Shown here in pieces: positions 21,521 through 29,028 of a DNA stretch of 46,422 nt. The stretch's first letter is position 1. Every line of letters starts with the position of its first letter. The position numbers were made by a program, and so were the translations under genes. The stretch lies in contig CAZFYZ010000015.1 in NCBI GenBank assembly GCA_964523735.1, forward strand, positions 1-46,422, written 5' to 3'. This DNA is from CAZFYZ01 sp964523735. GTDB taxonomy: Bacteria > Armatimonadota > UBA5829. The notes under the pieces are model-generated. The model saw nothing but the letters and a program-made list of their open reading frames with translations. It was not told where the DNA came from and made no database searches.

Positions 21521-21583
21521 TCCCTCGCGGATCCCGCAAGGACACTTGAGTCCTGCTGGCAGCGAGGAAAGACCATCCACGGG

Positions 21584-22114
21584 TCAGTACATCTGACCAT
21601 CCGTGTCGCTCGGCGTGCTTGGCACTACCAGCACGGGGGGAGCGATCGCTGGGCCCGCCCCTGAAGGCATCGTTGTAGAGCCGGTTGTGCTTAGCTGGTC
21701 CAGCATTACGCTCTGTTTCAGGCACAGCCCGTTCTTGTCGAGTATGAGCAACTGGTTGTCCCTGATGATGTAGATGAAGTTGGAGTCAACGGTCACCGCG
21801 GTGTTGGGCGGGGTGGGCGGAATGTTCACCACAGGCGCGGGCTGCTGTGGCACATTGACCACAGGCGCCGGCTGCTGCGGCACGTTCACGACGGGGCCTG
21901 CCCCGGTTCCTGCCGGCACGCGGATGTAGCGTGTAACCACCCTTGTTCTTGTCCGCGCTACTCTCTTCTTCTTAGGAGTGCAACGGGTTACCGTGACTCT
22001 CTTGCATCGCATGTTCGTCCCGCGTGTGCTCTTATACCTCGCAGCTTCGACCGCGGGTGCCCCCATTACCGAGGCCACGAATACGACCGCCATCAAGATC
22101 ACTAGCCTTCGCAT
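21584..22114 (-). CDS. Small secreted basic protein with Asn-Val-Pro-Gln-Gln-Pro-Ala repeats
   Basis: The start at 22114 has GGAGG 8 bases upstream and opens a signal peptide (MRRLVILMAV, cleavage near VEAAR). The mature part has three zones. First is a Lys/Arg/Thr-rich segment with two Cys (MRCKRVTVTRCTPKKKR). Second is a tandem decapeptide NVPQQPAPVV present twice plus a partial copy. Third is a hydrophobic segment (FIYIIRDNQLLILDKNG) like the single repeated strand pair seen in small periplasmic proteins that display a value or read-out. The C-terminus is Pro/Ser/Thr rich. No enzyme motif is seen. It is convergent with the sirtuin gene and divergent from the nurA-like gene. The function is unknown; an envelope location is likely. 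Confidence 0.8.
   Translation of the reverse strand: MRRLVILMAVVFVASVMGAPAVEAARYKSTRGTNMRCKRVTVTRCTPKKKRVARTRTRVVTRYIRVPAGTGAGPVVNVPQQPAPVVNVPQQPAPVVNIPPTPPNTAVTVDSNFIYIIRDNQLLILDKNGLCLKQSVMLDQLSTTGSTTMPSGAGPAIAPPVLVVPSTPSDTDGQMY
21822..21898. repeat. 30-bp in-frame tandem repeat (two full copies plus a partial)
   Basis: Units at 21822-21851 and 21852-21881 differ at only a few positions, and a partial third unit reaches 21898. The 30-base period keeps frame and encodes the decapeptide repeat of the small secreted protein. Such repeats can change copy number by slippage. Confidence 0.8.
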
Positions 22115-22243
22115 GATTCGATCCTCCCGTTGGACCACAAAACGGGCCCGCATGTTACTGGTCTTCTACGGAACACTATACCCTTCGCGATAAAAATACA
22201 ATGTAGGAAAGCGTTATGTTTCTTCTGTGTGCGCGTCTGCCGT

Positions 22244-22272
22244 TTGACAGCCGAGCCAGGTCATGGTACATT
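22244..22272 (+). promoter_or_regulatory. Sigma70-type promoter of the nurA-herA run
   Basis: TTGACA (22244-22249, exact consensus), 17-base spacer, TACATT (22267-22272, 4 of 6). Transcription should start near 22279, only about 7 bases before the ATG at 22286. No Shine-Dalgarno is present in that space, so the message would be nearly leaderless. Confidence 0.65.
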
Positions 22273-22285
22273 CTACTTGACCACC

Positions 22286-23314
22286 ATGAGCCAGCTCTTA
22301 CGCAACCTCGCCACACACATTCGAGAGAACCCGGATTCGCGTGTCCACGTAGTCACCGGCACGGACACGGGAGACGGTGAACGCGCCACACTGGCAGCGT
22401 CTGAGCCCACGATCTGCAAGGAGCCGTCGCCGATAGCTGAGCCAAGCGGCCGCATCGACGCCATTCCGGTTGGTGCGCCTGCAGCGGGTCGGTTCACCTG
22501 TTTCATGGACGGGATGGAGCGCCAGCGCGTTGTTCTCTACTACTCCATGGTGCCGGTGCTCTACGGCTACACCTCGGCGGTCATACGGACGCGTGGTGCA
22601 GATAAGCGCATGCGCACACACCCCATGGGTTCAGCCAGCCGAGAGGCGCTGTACTGCCCGCGGCGTCTTGTGGATCTGCCATTTGGTCAGGTCGACGTGG
22701 TGGATACTGATGATGGAGAGGTCCGGCTCGAGGAGCACCCTATGATCCTCCTCGACGCGGCCCGCAAGAAAGTCTCCAACATTCGCGAGAAACTCGAGAG
22801 CCGTGTGACATCCGATTGGCTGGCCGCCAGTGCTGGTTCTGATGATTGGCTGTTGGTTGATGGTTCGCTTGCCGGCAACTATAGTCATTACGCGGCGCCG
22901 AACATAGTTGGAGTCATCAAGAGCCACCAGACCCAGTATTTTCCGATGGAAGAGCAGCGCAAGATTCTGGCGCTTGGGGTAGGGGAGCGCAGCGGGGTGT
23001 TCATTCCCAAGGGCCGCCGCCGCGCTGAAGTATACAGCTGGTATCTGCGCCTCAGGCCTAACGAGGGCCAGGATGTTCACTTCGGCCTGGTGCGAGTCGA
23101 GGCGGCGAAGTGCGATCGAACGATCGAGATGGCCGATGAGATCTCACGCTGGCTCCTGGCCGAACGCACGCCCGTTAGCCTCCCCGACTTTCGATGGGAC
23201 CGGATGCTTTACCCTATTCGCGACTGCGAGCAGTATCTGAAGTCCCTCGCCCCAACAAAGATCATGCTTGAGGCCGCAGCCGTCCGCCTCTCATCAGCAA
23301 GGAGCGCACCATGA
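22286..23314 (+). CDS. NurA-like nuclease, partner of the HerA ATPase
   Basis: The ATG at 22286 (MSQLLRNLA) is preferred; the frame extends upstream but only through non-coding sequence and the likely promoter. It is 342 residues. Two acidic DG motifs are visible, FMDGMERQR near residues 71-79 and LLVDGSLAG with Asp192. They are followed by VIKSHQTQYF and VYSWYLRLR. These match the layout of NurA, whose conserved DGS aspartate binds the metal in an RNase H-like fold. NurA resects DNA ends 5' to 3' together with the hexameric HerA translocase. The assignment rests on these motifs plus the neighbour: the stop overlaps the HerA start in ATGA, so the two are translationally coupled. The absence of a ribosome-binding site suggests near-leaderless translation. 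Confidence 0.72.
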   Translation: MSQLLRNLATHIRENPDSRVHVVTGTDTGDGERATLAASEPTICKEPSPIAEPSGRIDAIPVGAPAAGRFTCFMDGMERQRVVLYYSMVPVLYGYTSAVIRTRGADKRMRTHPMGSASREALYCPRRLVDLPFGQVDVVDTDDGEVRLEEHPMILLDAARKKVSNIREKLESRVTSDWLAASAGSDDWLLVDGSLAGNYSHYAAPNIVGVIKSHQTQYFPMEEQRKILALGVGERSGVFIPKGRRRAEVYSWYLRLRPNEGQDVHFGLVRVEAAKCDRTIEMADEISRWLLAERTPVSLPDFRWDRMLYPIRDCEQYLKSLAPTKIMLEAAAVRLSSARSAP

Positions 23315-25314
23315 CTCATGACCCAGGACTCACGACCCACGACCTTCAGCAGATAGGCCGCGTCGTCGCCACCGAAGCCAAGCCCACCACAGCGTACAGC
23401 TTCAGCTTCTGGGCGGCGGAGGGTGACTCCAAGGTCGGAATAGGGACCCTTGTTGTGGTACGCAAAGAGACTGAGGACAGGCTGCTCGAGGTCTATGGCG
23501 TTGTGGTCGAGGGCTTCGGCTTCACTGACCTGGGTTCGGCGATGCACGACTACATAGGTTCGGAGGGTGACCCCAGCACGGAGGCCGCGACCATCCGCCC
23601 GGAGGTCCGCTGCTACACCGCCGCGGTCCTGCGAGTGGACCCCGAGGAGCCGCTTCAGCCTGTGCCCGTTGCTCCGGTTTACCTGGCTGACGACTTCGCC
23701 GTGTCCAAGGCCCTCCGGATGGACGCGTTCCAGGACCGCACCGGCATTCCGATCGGCCTCTACCAGAACGGCGATCTGCTTTCGCCGGTCTATCTCGATT
23801 CAGACTTCCTGCTGGGCCCCGAGGCAGCGCACTTGAACATAACCGGCGTTTCCGGCCTCGCGACCAAGACCAGCTCGATAGAGTTTGTCCTCTCCAGCAT
23901 CTTTGCCCGTTTCCACGAGGACGTGGCTGTCGTCTGCTTCAACGTGAAGGGCTCCGATATGCTCTTCCTGGACTTCCCGGCCCAGCCATCCCCCTCTCCT
24001 GGGGGAGAGGGTCGGGGTGAGGGCGCTTCCCCCTTGGACGACCGCGACCGCGAGATGTACGAGAGGCTCGGCGTCCCCTGCGAGCCCTTTGCCAACGTCC
24101 GCTACTTCGCGCCGTTCAAGTCTGACCGCATAAACTTGAACACACTTCGTACGTACCCGGACCTTGTGGGCTCTGTCACACCGATGTGCTGGGGACTCAG
24201 CGAAGTCCTGGAGTTCAGCGAAGTTGTTCTCAACCGAGATGATGTCGATGCCAAGGCCGACGCGCTTCTCCAGTTCATCCGCCAGCGCGTCGTCCACCAG
24301 ACCACCGAGGCCAACAACCGACAGATCACCGTCCGCAACTTCCAGGACCTGAACCAGTGGTTCGACCTCGTACTTCAGGAGATGGAGCTGTCCAACCGCT
24401 CCGAGTGGAAGACGCACCACTACGCAACTATCCGAAAGGTCTACAACCGTCTCTCCAACCTGAGCACGCGCTACCAGGGCCTGATCAGTCCGGACGAGTT
24501 TACGTCGGACCTGCCGTGGGGCCAGTTCGAGGATCGCACTGTCTATGTGGTCGATGTCGCCAACCTCGATCCGCAGGCGCAGGACCTGGTCTTTACAAGA
24601 ATTGTCTCCGAACTTAGACAGAACCTGGAGATGGGCAAGCTCGGCGTCAAGCATGTGATCGTGGTCGTGGACGAGCTGAATAAGTATGCGCCATCGGACG
24701 GCCAGGACAGCTACCTGAAGCAGACACTGCTCGACATATCCGAGCGCGGGCGCTACCTGGGGTTGGTCCTGTTCTCCGCGCAGCAGTTCCGCAGCCAGGT
24801 CCACAAGCGAATCGTCGGCAACTCCGCGACCTGTATCTACGGCCGAATGGACATGGACGAGCTCGCCACCCCCGGATATCAGGTTCTGACCTCGGCGACG
24901 AAGGAGAAGCTCGCCACACTCTCCAAGGGTCAGCTCATGGTCCGCCATCCGCACTTCAACCAGCCGATCTTCGTCAAGTTCCCGCGCCCCAACGTCCTGC
25001 GCGGCCCTGACGGAATCCGAATGTACCCTCCGGCGGAGGACCTGCCGCTGGAAGAAGCCGTCTGGCGCAATCTCTCGCGCCTCGATAGCACCATCAGTCG
25101 CAACGAGGTGAAGGATGTAGTCACGGCCACCGGCGATGCGGAGGAAGTGATCCGTGCAATGAACGTGACGCTTCAGCGGATGCCCGATGACCCCGGCGCT
25201 CACTTTCGTAATACGATCAGGAAGAAGGCAGGCATAGCCTCTCAGGAACGCCCCGCGCCTGTGGTAATTCACGACGCTGGCGGCGACGGATCAGATCCGT
25301 TCGAAACGTTGTAG
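23311..25314 (+). CDS. HerA-like hexameric DNA translocase ATPase (DUF87/HAS-barrel type)
   Basis: The ATG at 23311 overlaps the nuclease stop by 4 bases. Residues about 15-110 form a HAS-barrel (QIGRVVATEAKPTTAYSF, GIGTLVVV, LLEVYGVVVEG). The ATPase follows. The P-loop is ITGVSGLATKTSS at about 177-189, where the usual last Gly before Lys is Thr. The Walker B is VIVVVDELNKYAP near residues 450-462, and a sensor/arginine region is SAQQFRSQVHKRIVGNSA. It would pump or unwind DNA for the NurA nuclease. An insertion of about 16 residues, PSPSPGGEGRGEGASP, interrupts the sequence between FNVKGSDMLFLDFPAQ and DDRDREMYERLG. It is encoded by a palindromic repeat that kept the frame. The ATPase may tolerate it in a surface loop. 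Confidence 0.85.
   Translation: MTHDPGLTTHDLQQIGRVVATEAKPTTAYSFSFWAAEGDSKVGIGTLVVVRKETEDRLLEVYGVVVEGFGFTDLGSAMHDYIGSEGDPSTEAATIRPEVRCYTAAVLRVDPEEPLQPVPVAPVYLADDFAVSKALRMDAFQDRTGIPIGLYQNGDLLSPVYLDSDFLLGPEAAHLNITGVSGLATKTSSIEFVLSSIFARFHEDVAVVCFNVKGSDMLFLDFPAQPSPSPGGEGRGEGASPLDDRDREMYERLGVPCEPFANVRYFAPFKSDRINLNTLRTYPDLVGSVTPMCWGLSEVLEFSEVVLNRDDVDAKADALLQFIRQRVVHQTTEANNRQITVRNFQDLNQWFDLVLQEMELSNRSEWKTHHYATIRKVYNRLSNLSTRYQGLISPDEFTSDLPWGQFEDRTVYVVDVANLDPQAQDLVFTRIVSELRQNLEMGKLGVKHVIVVVDELNKYAPSDGQDSYLKQTLLDISERGRYLGLVLFSAQQFRSQVHKRIVGNSATCIYGRMDMDELATPGYQVLTSATKEKLATLSKGQLMVRHPHFNQPIFVKFPRPNVLRGPDGIRMYPPAEDLPLEEAVWRNLSRLDSTISRNEVKDVVTATGDAEEVIRAMNVTLQRMPDDPGAHFRNTIRKKAGIASQERPAPVVIHDAGGDGSDPFETL
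23988..24036. repeat. REP-like palindromic repeat inserted in frame inside the HerA gene
   Basis: CCCTCTCC (23992-23999) and GGAGAGGG (24004-24011) form an 8-bp stem. G-rich GTCGGGGTGAGGGCG follows. This is the recognisable core of a repeat that recurs in intergenic regions of many bacteria and reads PSPRPSPPGEG on one strand and SPSPGGEGRGEG on the other. It is the only copy in this window. The insertion is in frame with no stop. Confidence 0.7.
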
Positions 25315-25334
25315 GAGATGAAAGGAGCCGAAGT

Positions 25335-25862
25335 ATGCAAGAGCCCATGCCAATAGGTCTTGACTGGTTCACTGATTCGGACTACGGTGTCGGCCCGCCT
25401 GTAAATGATGAGATGATCAAGAGTGCTGAGGCTGCACTTGGCTACAAGCTTCCGGCCGCCTACATCAACCTGATTCGTGCGAGGAACGGTGGCACGCCCA
25501 GGCAGAACTGCTTTCCCACACAGGTCCCAACGGGTTGGGCCGAGGATCACGTCGAGATCGACGTCATCTTCGGCATTGGCTGCGAAGACGGCATTGATTC
25601 ACAGGACGGCAGCAGCTATCTGATACGCGAGTGGGGCTATCCTGCAGTGGGCGTCGTCATAGGCATGACGCCGTCTGCGGGCCATGAGGCAATCATGCTC
25701 GACTACAGTCTGTGCGGGCCCCTGGGCGAACCGAACGTGATGTACGTTGATACAGAGACCGCAGACGGCAAGCCCTACACCTTGGTGCTTGCCTCCAGTT
25801 TCGCGACCTTTCTGCAGGGGCTGGTTTCTCGTGATGATTTCCAGGAGGCTGGGGATGCGTAG
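25335..25862 (+). CDS. SMI1/KNR4 (SUKH superfamily) protein
   Basis: The ATG at 25335 follows AAAGGAG by 7 bases. It is 175 residues. The order matches SMI1/KNR4: an N-terminal helix ending in MIKSAEAALGYKLPAAYINL (the typical E-x-x-L-G-x-x-LP-x-x-Y signature), RNGGTP, acidic strands VEIDVIFGIG, GVVIGMTPSAG, HEAIMLDYSLCGP, and a C-terminal helix with SSFATFLQGLV. SUKH proteins in bacteria are mostly immunity partners of toxins or protein-binding modules. It lies 20 bases after HerA and 9 before the Mre11-like gene, so it is part of the run. No toxin gene is next to it. It may bind or regulate the ATPase/nuclease complex; that is inference. Confidence 0.82.
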   Translation: MQEPMPIGLDWFTDSDYGVGPPVNDEMIKSAEAALGYKLPAAYINLIRARNGGTPRQNCFPTQVPTGWAEDHVEIDVIFGIGCEDGIDSQDGSSYLIREWGYPAVGVVIGMTPSAGHEAIMLDYSLCGPLGEPNVMYVDTETADGKPYTLVLASSFATFLQGLVSRDDFQEAGDA

Positions 25863-25871
25863 GGTGACGGA

Positions 25872-27011
25872 ATGAGAGTGTGTCATGTGGCTGACCCACA
25901 TCTTGGGTATCGCGCCTACAACCGCATCACTCGCGCCGGGCTTAACGCGCGCGAGGCCGACGTTTTCGACGCGTTCCGACGCGCGCTTGCGCAAGTGGCC
26001 GCCATCCAGCCCGACCTCATCCTGATCGCCGGGGACCTCTTCCACGTCGTCCGTCCGAGCAACCTGACGATCCAACACGCGTTCCGCGAGTTCGCTAACC
26101 TGAGGACGAAGACCGAAGCGCCCATCGTGATCGTCGGGGGAAACCATGATTCGCCGCGCTCTGCCGACACAGGCTGCATTTTGGACCTGTTCCCAAACCT
26201 GCCTGGTATTCACGTGGCCCACAGCGAGTACGTGCAGGTTAAACTCGAAAACTTAGACACGTCAGTCTTTTGCCTGTGCCATCGGGCGCTCCCCCAGCTC
26301 TCTCAGTTAAAGATCGAGCCGGATTCTGATACAAAGCGCAACATTCTGCTGGTGCACGGCACCCTCGAAGGCATCATTCGCCACGCCTACGATCTATATG
26401 AGATCAGCCGCTCACAAGTGATCAGCGACGCCTGGGACTATATCGCTTTCGGCCACTATCACCTCTTCACTGAGCTTGCGCCGAATGCCTACTACGCCGG
26501 ATCGCTCGAGTTCGCCAGCACCAACATCTGGATGGAAGCCGACAAGCCCAAAGGTTTCATCGAGTATGACCTCGACGAGCGCCGCCTCATTGAGTTCCAC
26601 GAGATCGCCACGCGTGAGGTGATCGACTTGCGGCCACTCGATGCCGCCGACCTGACGGCGCCTGAATTGGACGTGAGGATCAGGCAGCGACTCGACAGCA
26701 TCAGCGGAGGCTACGAGAACAAGATCGTGCGGCTGGTAATAGAGAACATCCACCGAGCGATTCAGGCAGACCTCGACTATGCCGCCATTCGGGAAGTCCG
26801 CTCACAGGCGCTCCATTTTGAACTCCAACTGCGGCAACCTCAACAGAGGCTGCGGGCCACCGGTGCTGCTGACGCTGCCGCAGCCAGGTCTCTTGAAGAG
26901 GAATGGGACGAGTTCGCGGGGGTCTATCCGGCTCCTCCCGGCGTAGAGCGCGAACGCCTCGTGTCCCTGGGGCACGACTACCTGGGACGGAACGCTCCAT
27001 CAGATCAGTGA
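25872..27011 (+). CDS. Mre11/SbcD-family DNA double-strand-break nuclease
   Basis: The ATG at 25872 follows the SUKH gene by 9 bases. It is 379 residues. All phosphodiesterase motifs are intact: Asp8 and His10 in ADPHLG, GDLFH (54-58), GNHD (90-93), His162 in LVHGTLEG, and GHYH (194-197). These bind two metal ions and cut DNA ends. The C-terminal 130 residues should form the capping domain and the region that would meet Rad50. No Rad50/SbcC gene follows: the next gene is convergent. In archaea mre11, rad50, herA and nurA form one operon; here rad50 is missing and a SUKH gene takes a place in the run. It may use a Rad50 encoded elsewhere. Confidence 0.92.
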   Translation: MRVCHVADPHLGYRAYNRITRAGLNAREADVFDAFRRALAQVAAIQPDLILIAGDLFHVVRPSNLTIQHAFREFANLRTKTEAPIVIVGGNHDSPRSADTGCILDLFPNLPGIHVAHSEYVQVKLENLDTSVFCLCHRALPQLSQLKIEPDSDTKRNILLVHGTLEGIIRHAYDLYEISRSQVISDAWDYIAFGHYHLFTELAPNAYYAGSLEFASTNIWMEADKPKGFIEYDLDERRLIEFHEIATREVIDLRPLDAADLTAPELDVRIRQRLDSISGGYENKIVRLVIENIHRAIQADLDYAAIREVRSQALHFELQLRQPQQRLRATGAADAAAARSLEEEWDEFAGVYPAPPGVERERLVSLGHDYLGRNAPSDQ

Positions 27012-27031
27012 CCGAGCACCCGTCAAAGAAG

Positions 27032-27060
27032 ACTGCGGACCCCCATCAGGGACCCGCAGT
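27032..27060. terminator. Bidirectional hairpin between mre11 and the Tyr-rich gene
   Basis: ACTGCGG (27032-27038) pairs with CCGCAGT (27054-27060). An inner CCC/GGG continues the stem after a small internal loop. It lies 20 bases after the Mre11 stop and 26 after the stop of the convergent gene. Confidence 0.6.
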
Positions 27061-27086
27061 GGCTAGTGTTCTTGTCAGATCAGGAC

Positions 27087-27395
27087 CTATCTGCGGTACC
27101 GGTAGTAGTCCCGCCTTCCGCGGTCTCGATCGTAGTATCTGTCGTATCCGTATCCGCGGTAGTACCTCTGGTAGTAGGGATACGGAGCTGTGTAGGCATA
27201 AGGATAGTAGCTGTACGGGTAATAAGAATATCCCCCGTAGGGGTAGTAGTAGGGATACGGGCTTCCAAACGTTATGACCCCTGCCCCACTCCTGCCCCCG
27301 AATCCGAGCGAAAAACCTACCTGGGCCGACGCCGTCACTGCTGCGAGCATCAGCACCAGAACAGTAGCTAGTGCATAATAGCCAGTGCGTTTCAT
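27087..27395 (-). CDS. Small secreted tyrosine-rich protein
   Basis: The start is the ATG at 27395 (MKRTGYYALA); ATG 27410 is an alternative. Residues 1-25 are a clear signal peptide ending ASAQ. The mature chain of about 77 residues begins Gly-rich (GFSLGFGGRSGAG) and then becomes extremely Tyr-rich, with about 25 Tyr in the last 57 residues, in YYPY, YRGYGYDRYY and similar strings. The C-terminal end carries many Arg and Asp. No domain is recognised. Tyr/Gly-rich secreted proteins can be cross-linked or stacked into coats or fibres; that is inference. It ends towards the Mre11 gene and is followed by the shared hairpin. Confidence 0.78.
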   Translation of the reverse strand: MKRTGYYALATVLVLMLAAVTASAQVGFSLGFGGRSGAGVITFGSPYPYYYPYGGYSYYPYSYYPYAYTAPYPYYQRYYRGYGYDRYYDRDRGRRDYYRYRR

Positions 27396-27501
27396 CCTGC
27401 GCACCCCCATCTCGTTTGGAACACATGTTCGCACATAGTCTTCATACCCCGACGAAATGCGCAACAAAACGAGAGCTCTGCTCCGCAGCCACTAGTCTCC
27501 T

Positions 27502-27921
27502 CTACTGCGGCTCACTGATCCGTGGCTGTCCTCTCCTCTGCTTTGTCCAATCCATCGAAGCCGCTAGCAGCAGCCCGCCCATTACAGCTAGGTTCTTGAT
27601 GAAGTTGCCCATCTGCATCTGCCGCTCAGCATCCTCCAGGGCCCAGAAGTTGTGGAAGATGAAGGTCGTTGGGATCAGGAATAGAATCAGCATGGTTGCC
27701 CCCAGTTTGGGGCAGAGTCCAGTCATCAGCAGCACCGCGCCGCCGATCTCCAGGATAATCGCGCCCAGAATAAAGAAGTCCACTAGCGGGAAGCCCTTCG
27801 CAGCCATGTACTGCTCAGTCCCATGCCAGTCGGTGATCTTGCCGTAGCCGCTCTTGAGGAATATGAACCCGAGCAGGATTCTGCCCAGTATAGGGGCCCA
27901 TCGCCGCGCAGTATCCGTCAT
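27502..27921 (-). CDS. DoxX-family membrane protein
   Basis: The ATG at 27921 has GGAGG 9 bases upstream; the GTG at 27930 would sit on top of that site. It is 139 residues with four hydrophobic segments (LGRILLGFIFLKSGYGKI, FFILGAIILEIGGAVLL, ATMLILFLIPTTFIFH, IKNLAVMGGLLLAAS). The R-x-x-x-G-x-x-F-x-x-x-G-x-x-K pattern near the N-terminus and the E-I-G-G-A segment are typical of DoxX. The family is linked to quinone-dependent redox and thiosulfate metabolism, but most members are uncharacterised. It is divergent from motA. Confidence 0.88.
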   Translation of the reverse strand: MTDTARRWAPILGRILLGFIFLKSGYGKITDWHGTEQYMAAKGFPLVDFFILGAIILEIGGAVLLMTGLCPKLGATMLILFLIPTTFIFHNFWALEDAERQMQMGNFIKNLAVMGGLLLAASMDWTKQRRGQPRISEPQ

Positions 27922-28134
27922 CTCGCTCACCTCCCGATCATTCTGACTATTGCCTTATCCCCACCAGCTCAGCCGTCCAAACCGGCATGCTCCAGGCCAC
28001 TTGAGCATATTCGCGTATTCGGTGAGCGAGAGATTGATGGAATGACTATATGTCACACGCAAAGGAAGACCGATCGAGAGCCATGGTCAAGCGGTGCTCT
28101 CGACCGGTTGCTCACGGATGAGGTAGCAGTTCGG

Positions 28135-29010
28135 ATGTTCGTGCTCGTCGGCATCGGGATCGTATTAGGAAGTATACTCATCGGCTATACATTGCACGGG
28201 GGCAAGGTCGCCGCCCTGATGCAGTATACCGAGTTCATCATCATCGGCGGCGCCGCCTTCGGGGCAGTTGTCATCGGCAACGGCCTTAAGGGCGCTATCG
28301 GCCTCATCAAAGCCTGCCTTGGATTGTTGAAGGGCAACCCCTACAACTCCGAGGCATTCCTCGAACTGCTGCAGGCGATGTACGATGTCTTCACAGTCTC
28401 AAGGGTCGAAGGACTCCTGTCCCTGGAGAAACACGCCGAGAACCCTCAGGAATCCGACCTCTTCGTGAGATACACCACGTTCACGTCGAACCACCACGCG
28501 CTGGACCTCTTTGCGGACACTCTCAAAGTCATCATTATGGGCAGTGTCAGCATCTACGACCTCTCTGAGATGATGGAGATGGACCTCGAGGTCCGCAGGC
28601 ACGAGTCGATGAAAAACACCGGCATCCTCTCCACTGTCGCCGATTCGATGCCAGGCTTCGGCATAGTGGCTGCAGTCCTTGGCGTTGTCATTACCATGCA
28701 GGCCATCGGCGGACCGCCTGAACAGGTTGGCGAGAAAGTCGCCGCTGCCCTGGTCGGCACGTTCCTCGGAGTACTGCTGGCATATGGCGTCTTTGCGCCG
28801 CTGGCCAAGGCTACGGAGCATATCAGCACGTGCGAGATGCAGTACCTCTCATGCATCAAGAATGCCAGCGTCGCATTTGCAAGAGGCGATGCCCCCCTCA
28901 TCTGTGTGGAGTTTGCCAGGCGTAACATTGAACCGGAGTTGCGCCCGAGCTTTACCCAAATGGAAGAAACCTGCCGACGCAAGAGATCCGCCGAGAAAGC
29001 GGCCGCCTGA
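28135..29010 (+). CDS. motA: MotA-type stator membrane protein
   Basis: The frame is open further upstream, but the family N-terminus MFVLVGIGIVLGSILIGY starts at ATG 28135, with GATGAGG 11 bases before it. It is 291 residues, close to the 295 of E. coli MotA. Four membrane segments are visible: two at the N-terminus with GGAAFGAVVIGNG between, and two near 28625-28830 (PGFGIVAAVLGVVITMQA, VGTFLGVLLAYGVFAPLA). The Pro of PGFGIVAAVLG matches the conserved Pro173 that couples ion flow to torque. It forms the ion channel with MotB. No flagellin, hook, switch or export gene is in the window. Confidence 0.93.
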   Translation: MFVLVGIGIVLGSILIGYTLHGGKVAALMQYTEFIIIGGAAFGAVVIGNGLKGAIGLIKACLGLLKGNPYNSEAFLELLQAMYDVFTVSRVEGLLSLEKHAENPQESDLFVRYTTFTSNHHALDLFADTLKVIIMGSVSIYDLSEMMEMDLEVRRHESMKNTGILSTVADSMPGFGIVAAVLGVVITMQAIGGPPEQVGEKVAAALVGTFLGVLLAYGVFAPLAKATEHISTCEMQYLSCIKNASVAFARGDAPLICVEFARRNIEPELRPSFTQMEETCRRKRSAEKAAA

Positions 29011-29028
29011 TCTCCGGGAGACTGACAA

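Noticed and set aside
23800..25272. A 490-codon open frame antisense to the HerA gene
   Set aside because: It mirrors a strongly conserved ATPase and shows no recognisable domain. It is a codon-bias shadow.
20683..25314. Sir2 near HerA as a Sir2-HerA anti-phage system
   Set aside because: The Sir2 here is a complete CobB-type deacylase with its own context. It is separated from HerA by a strong hairpin, a convergent gene and a promoter, and the HerA is coupled to the NurA-like gene instead.
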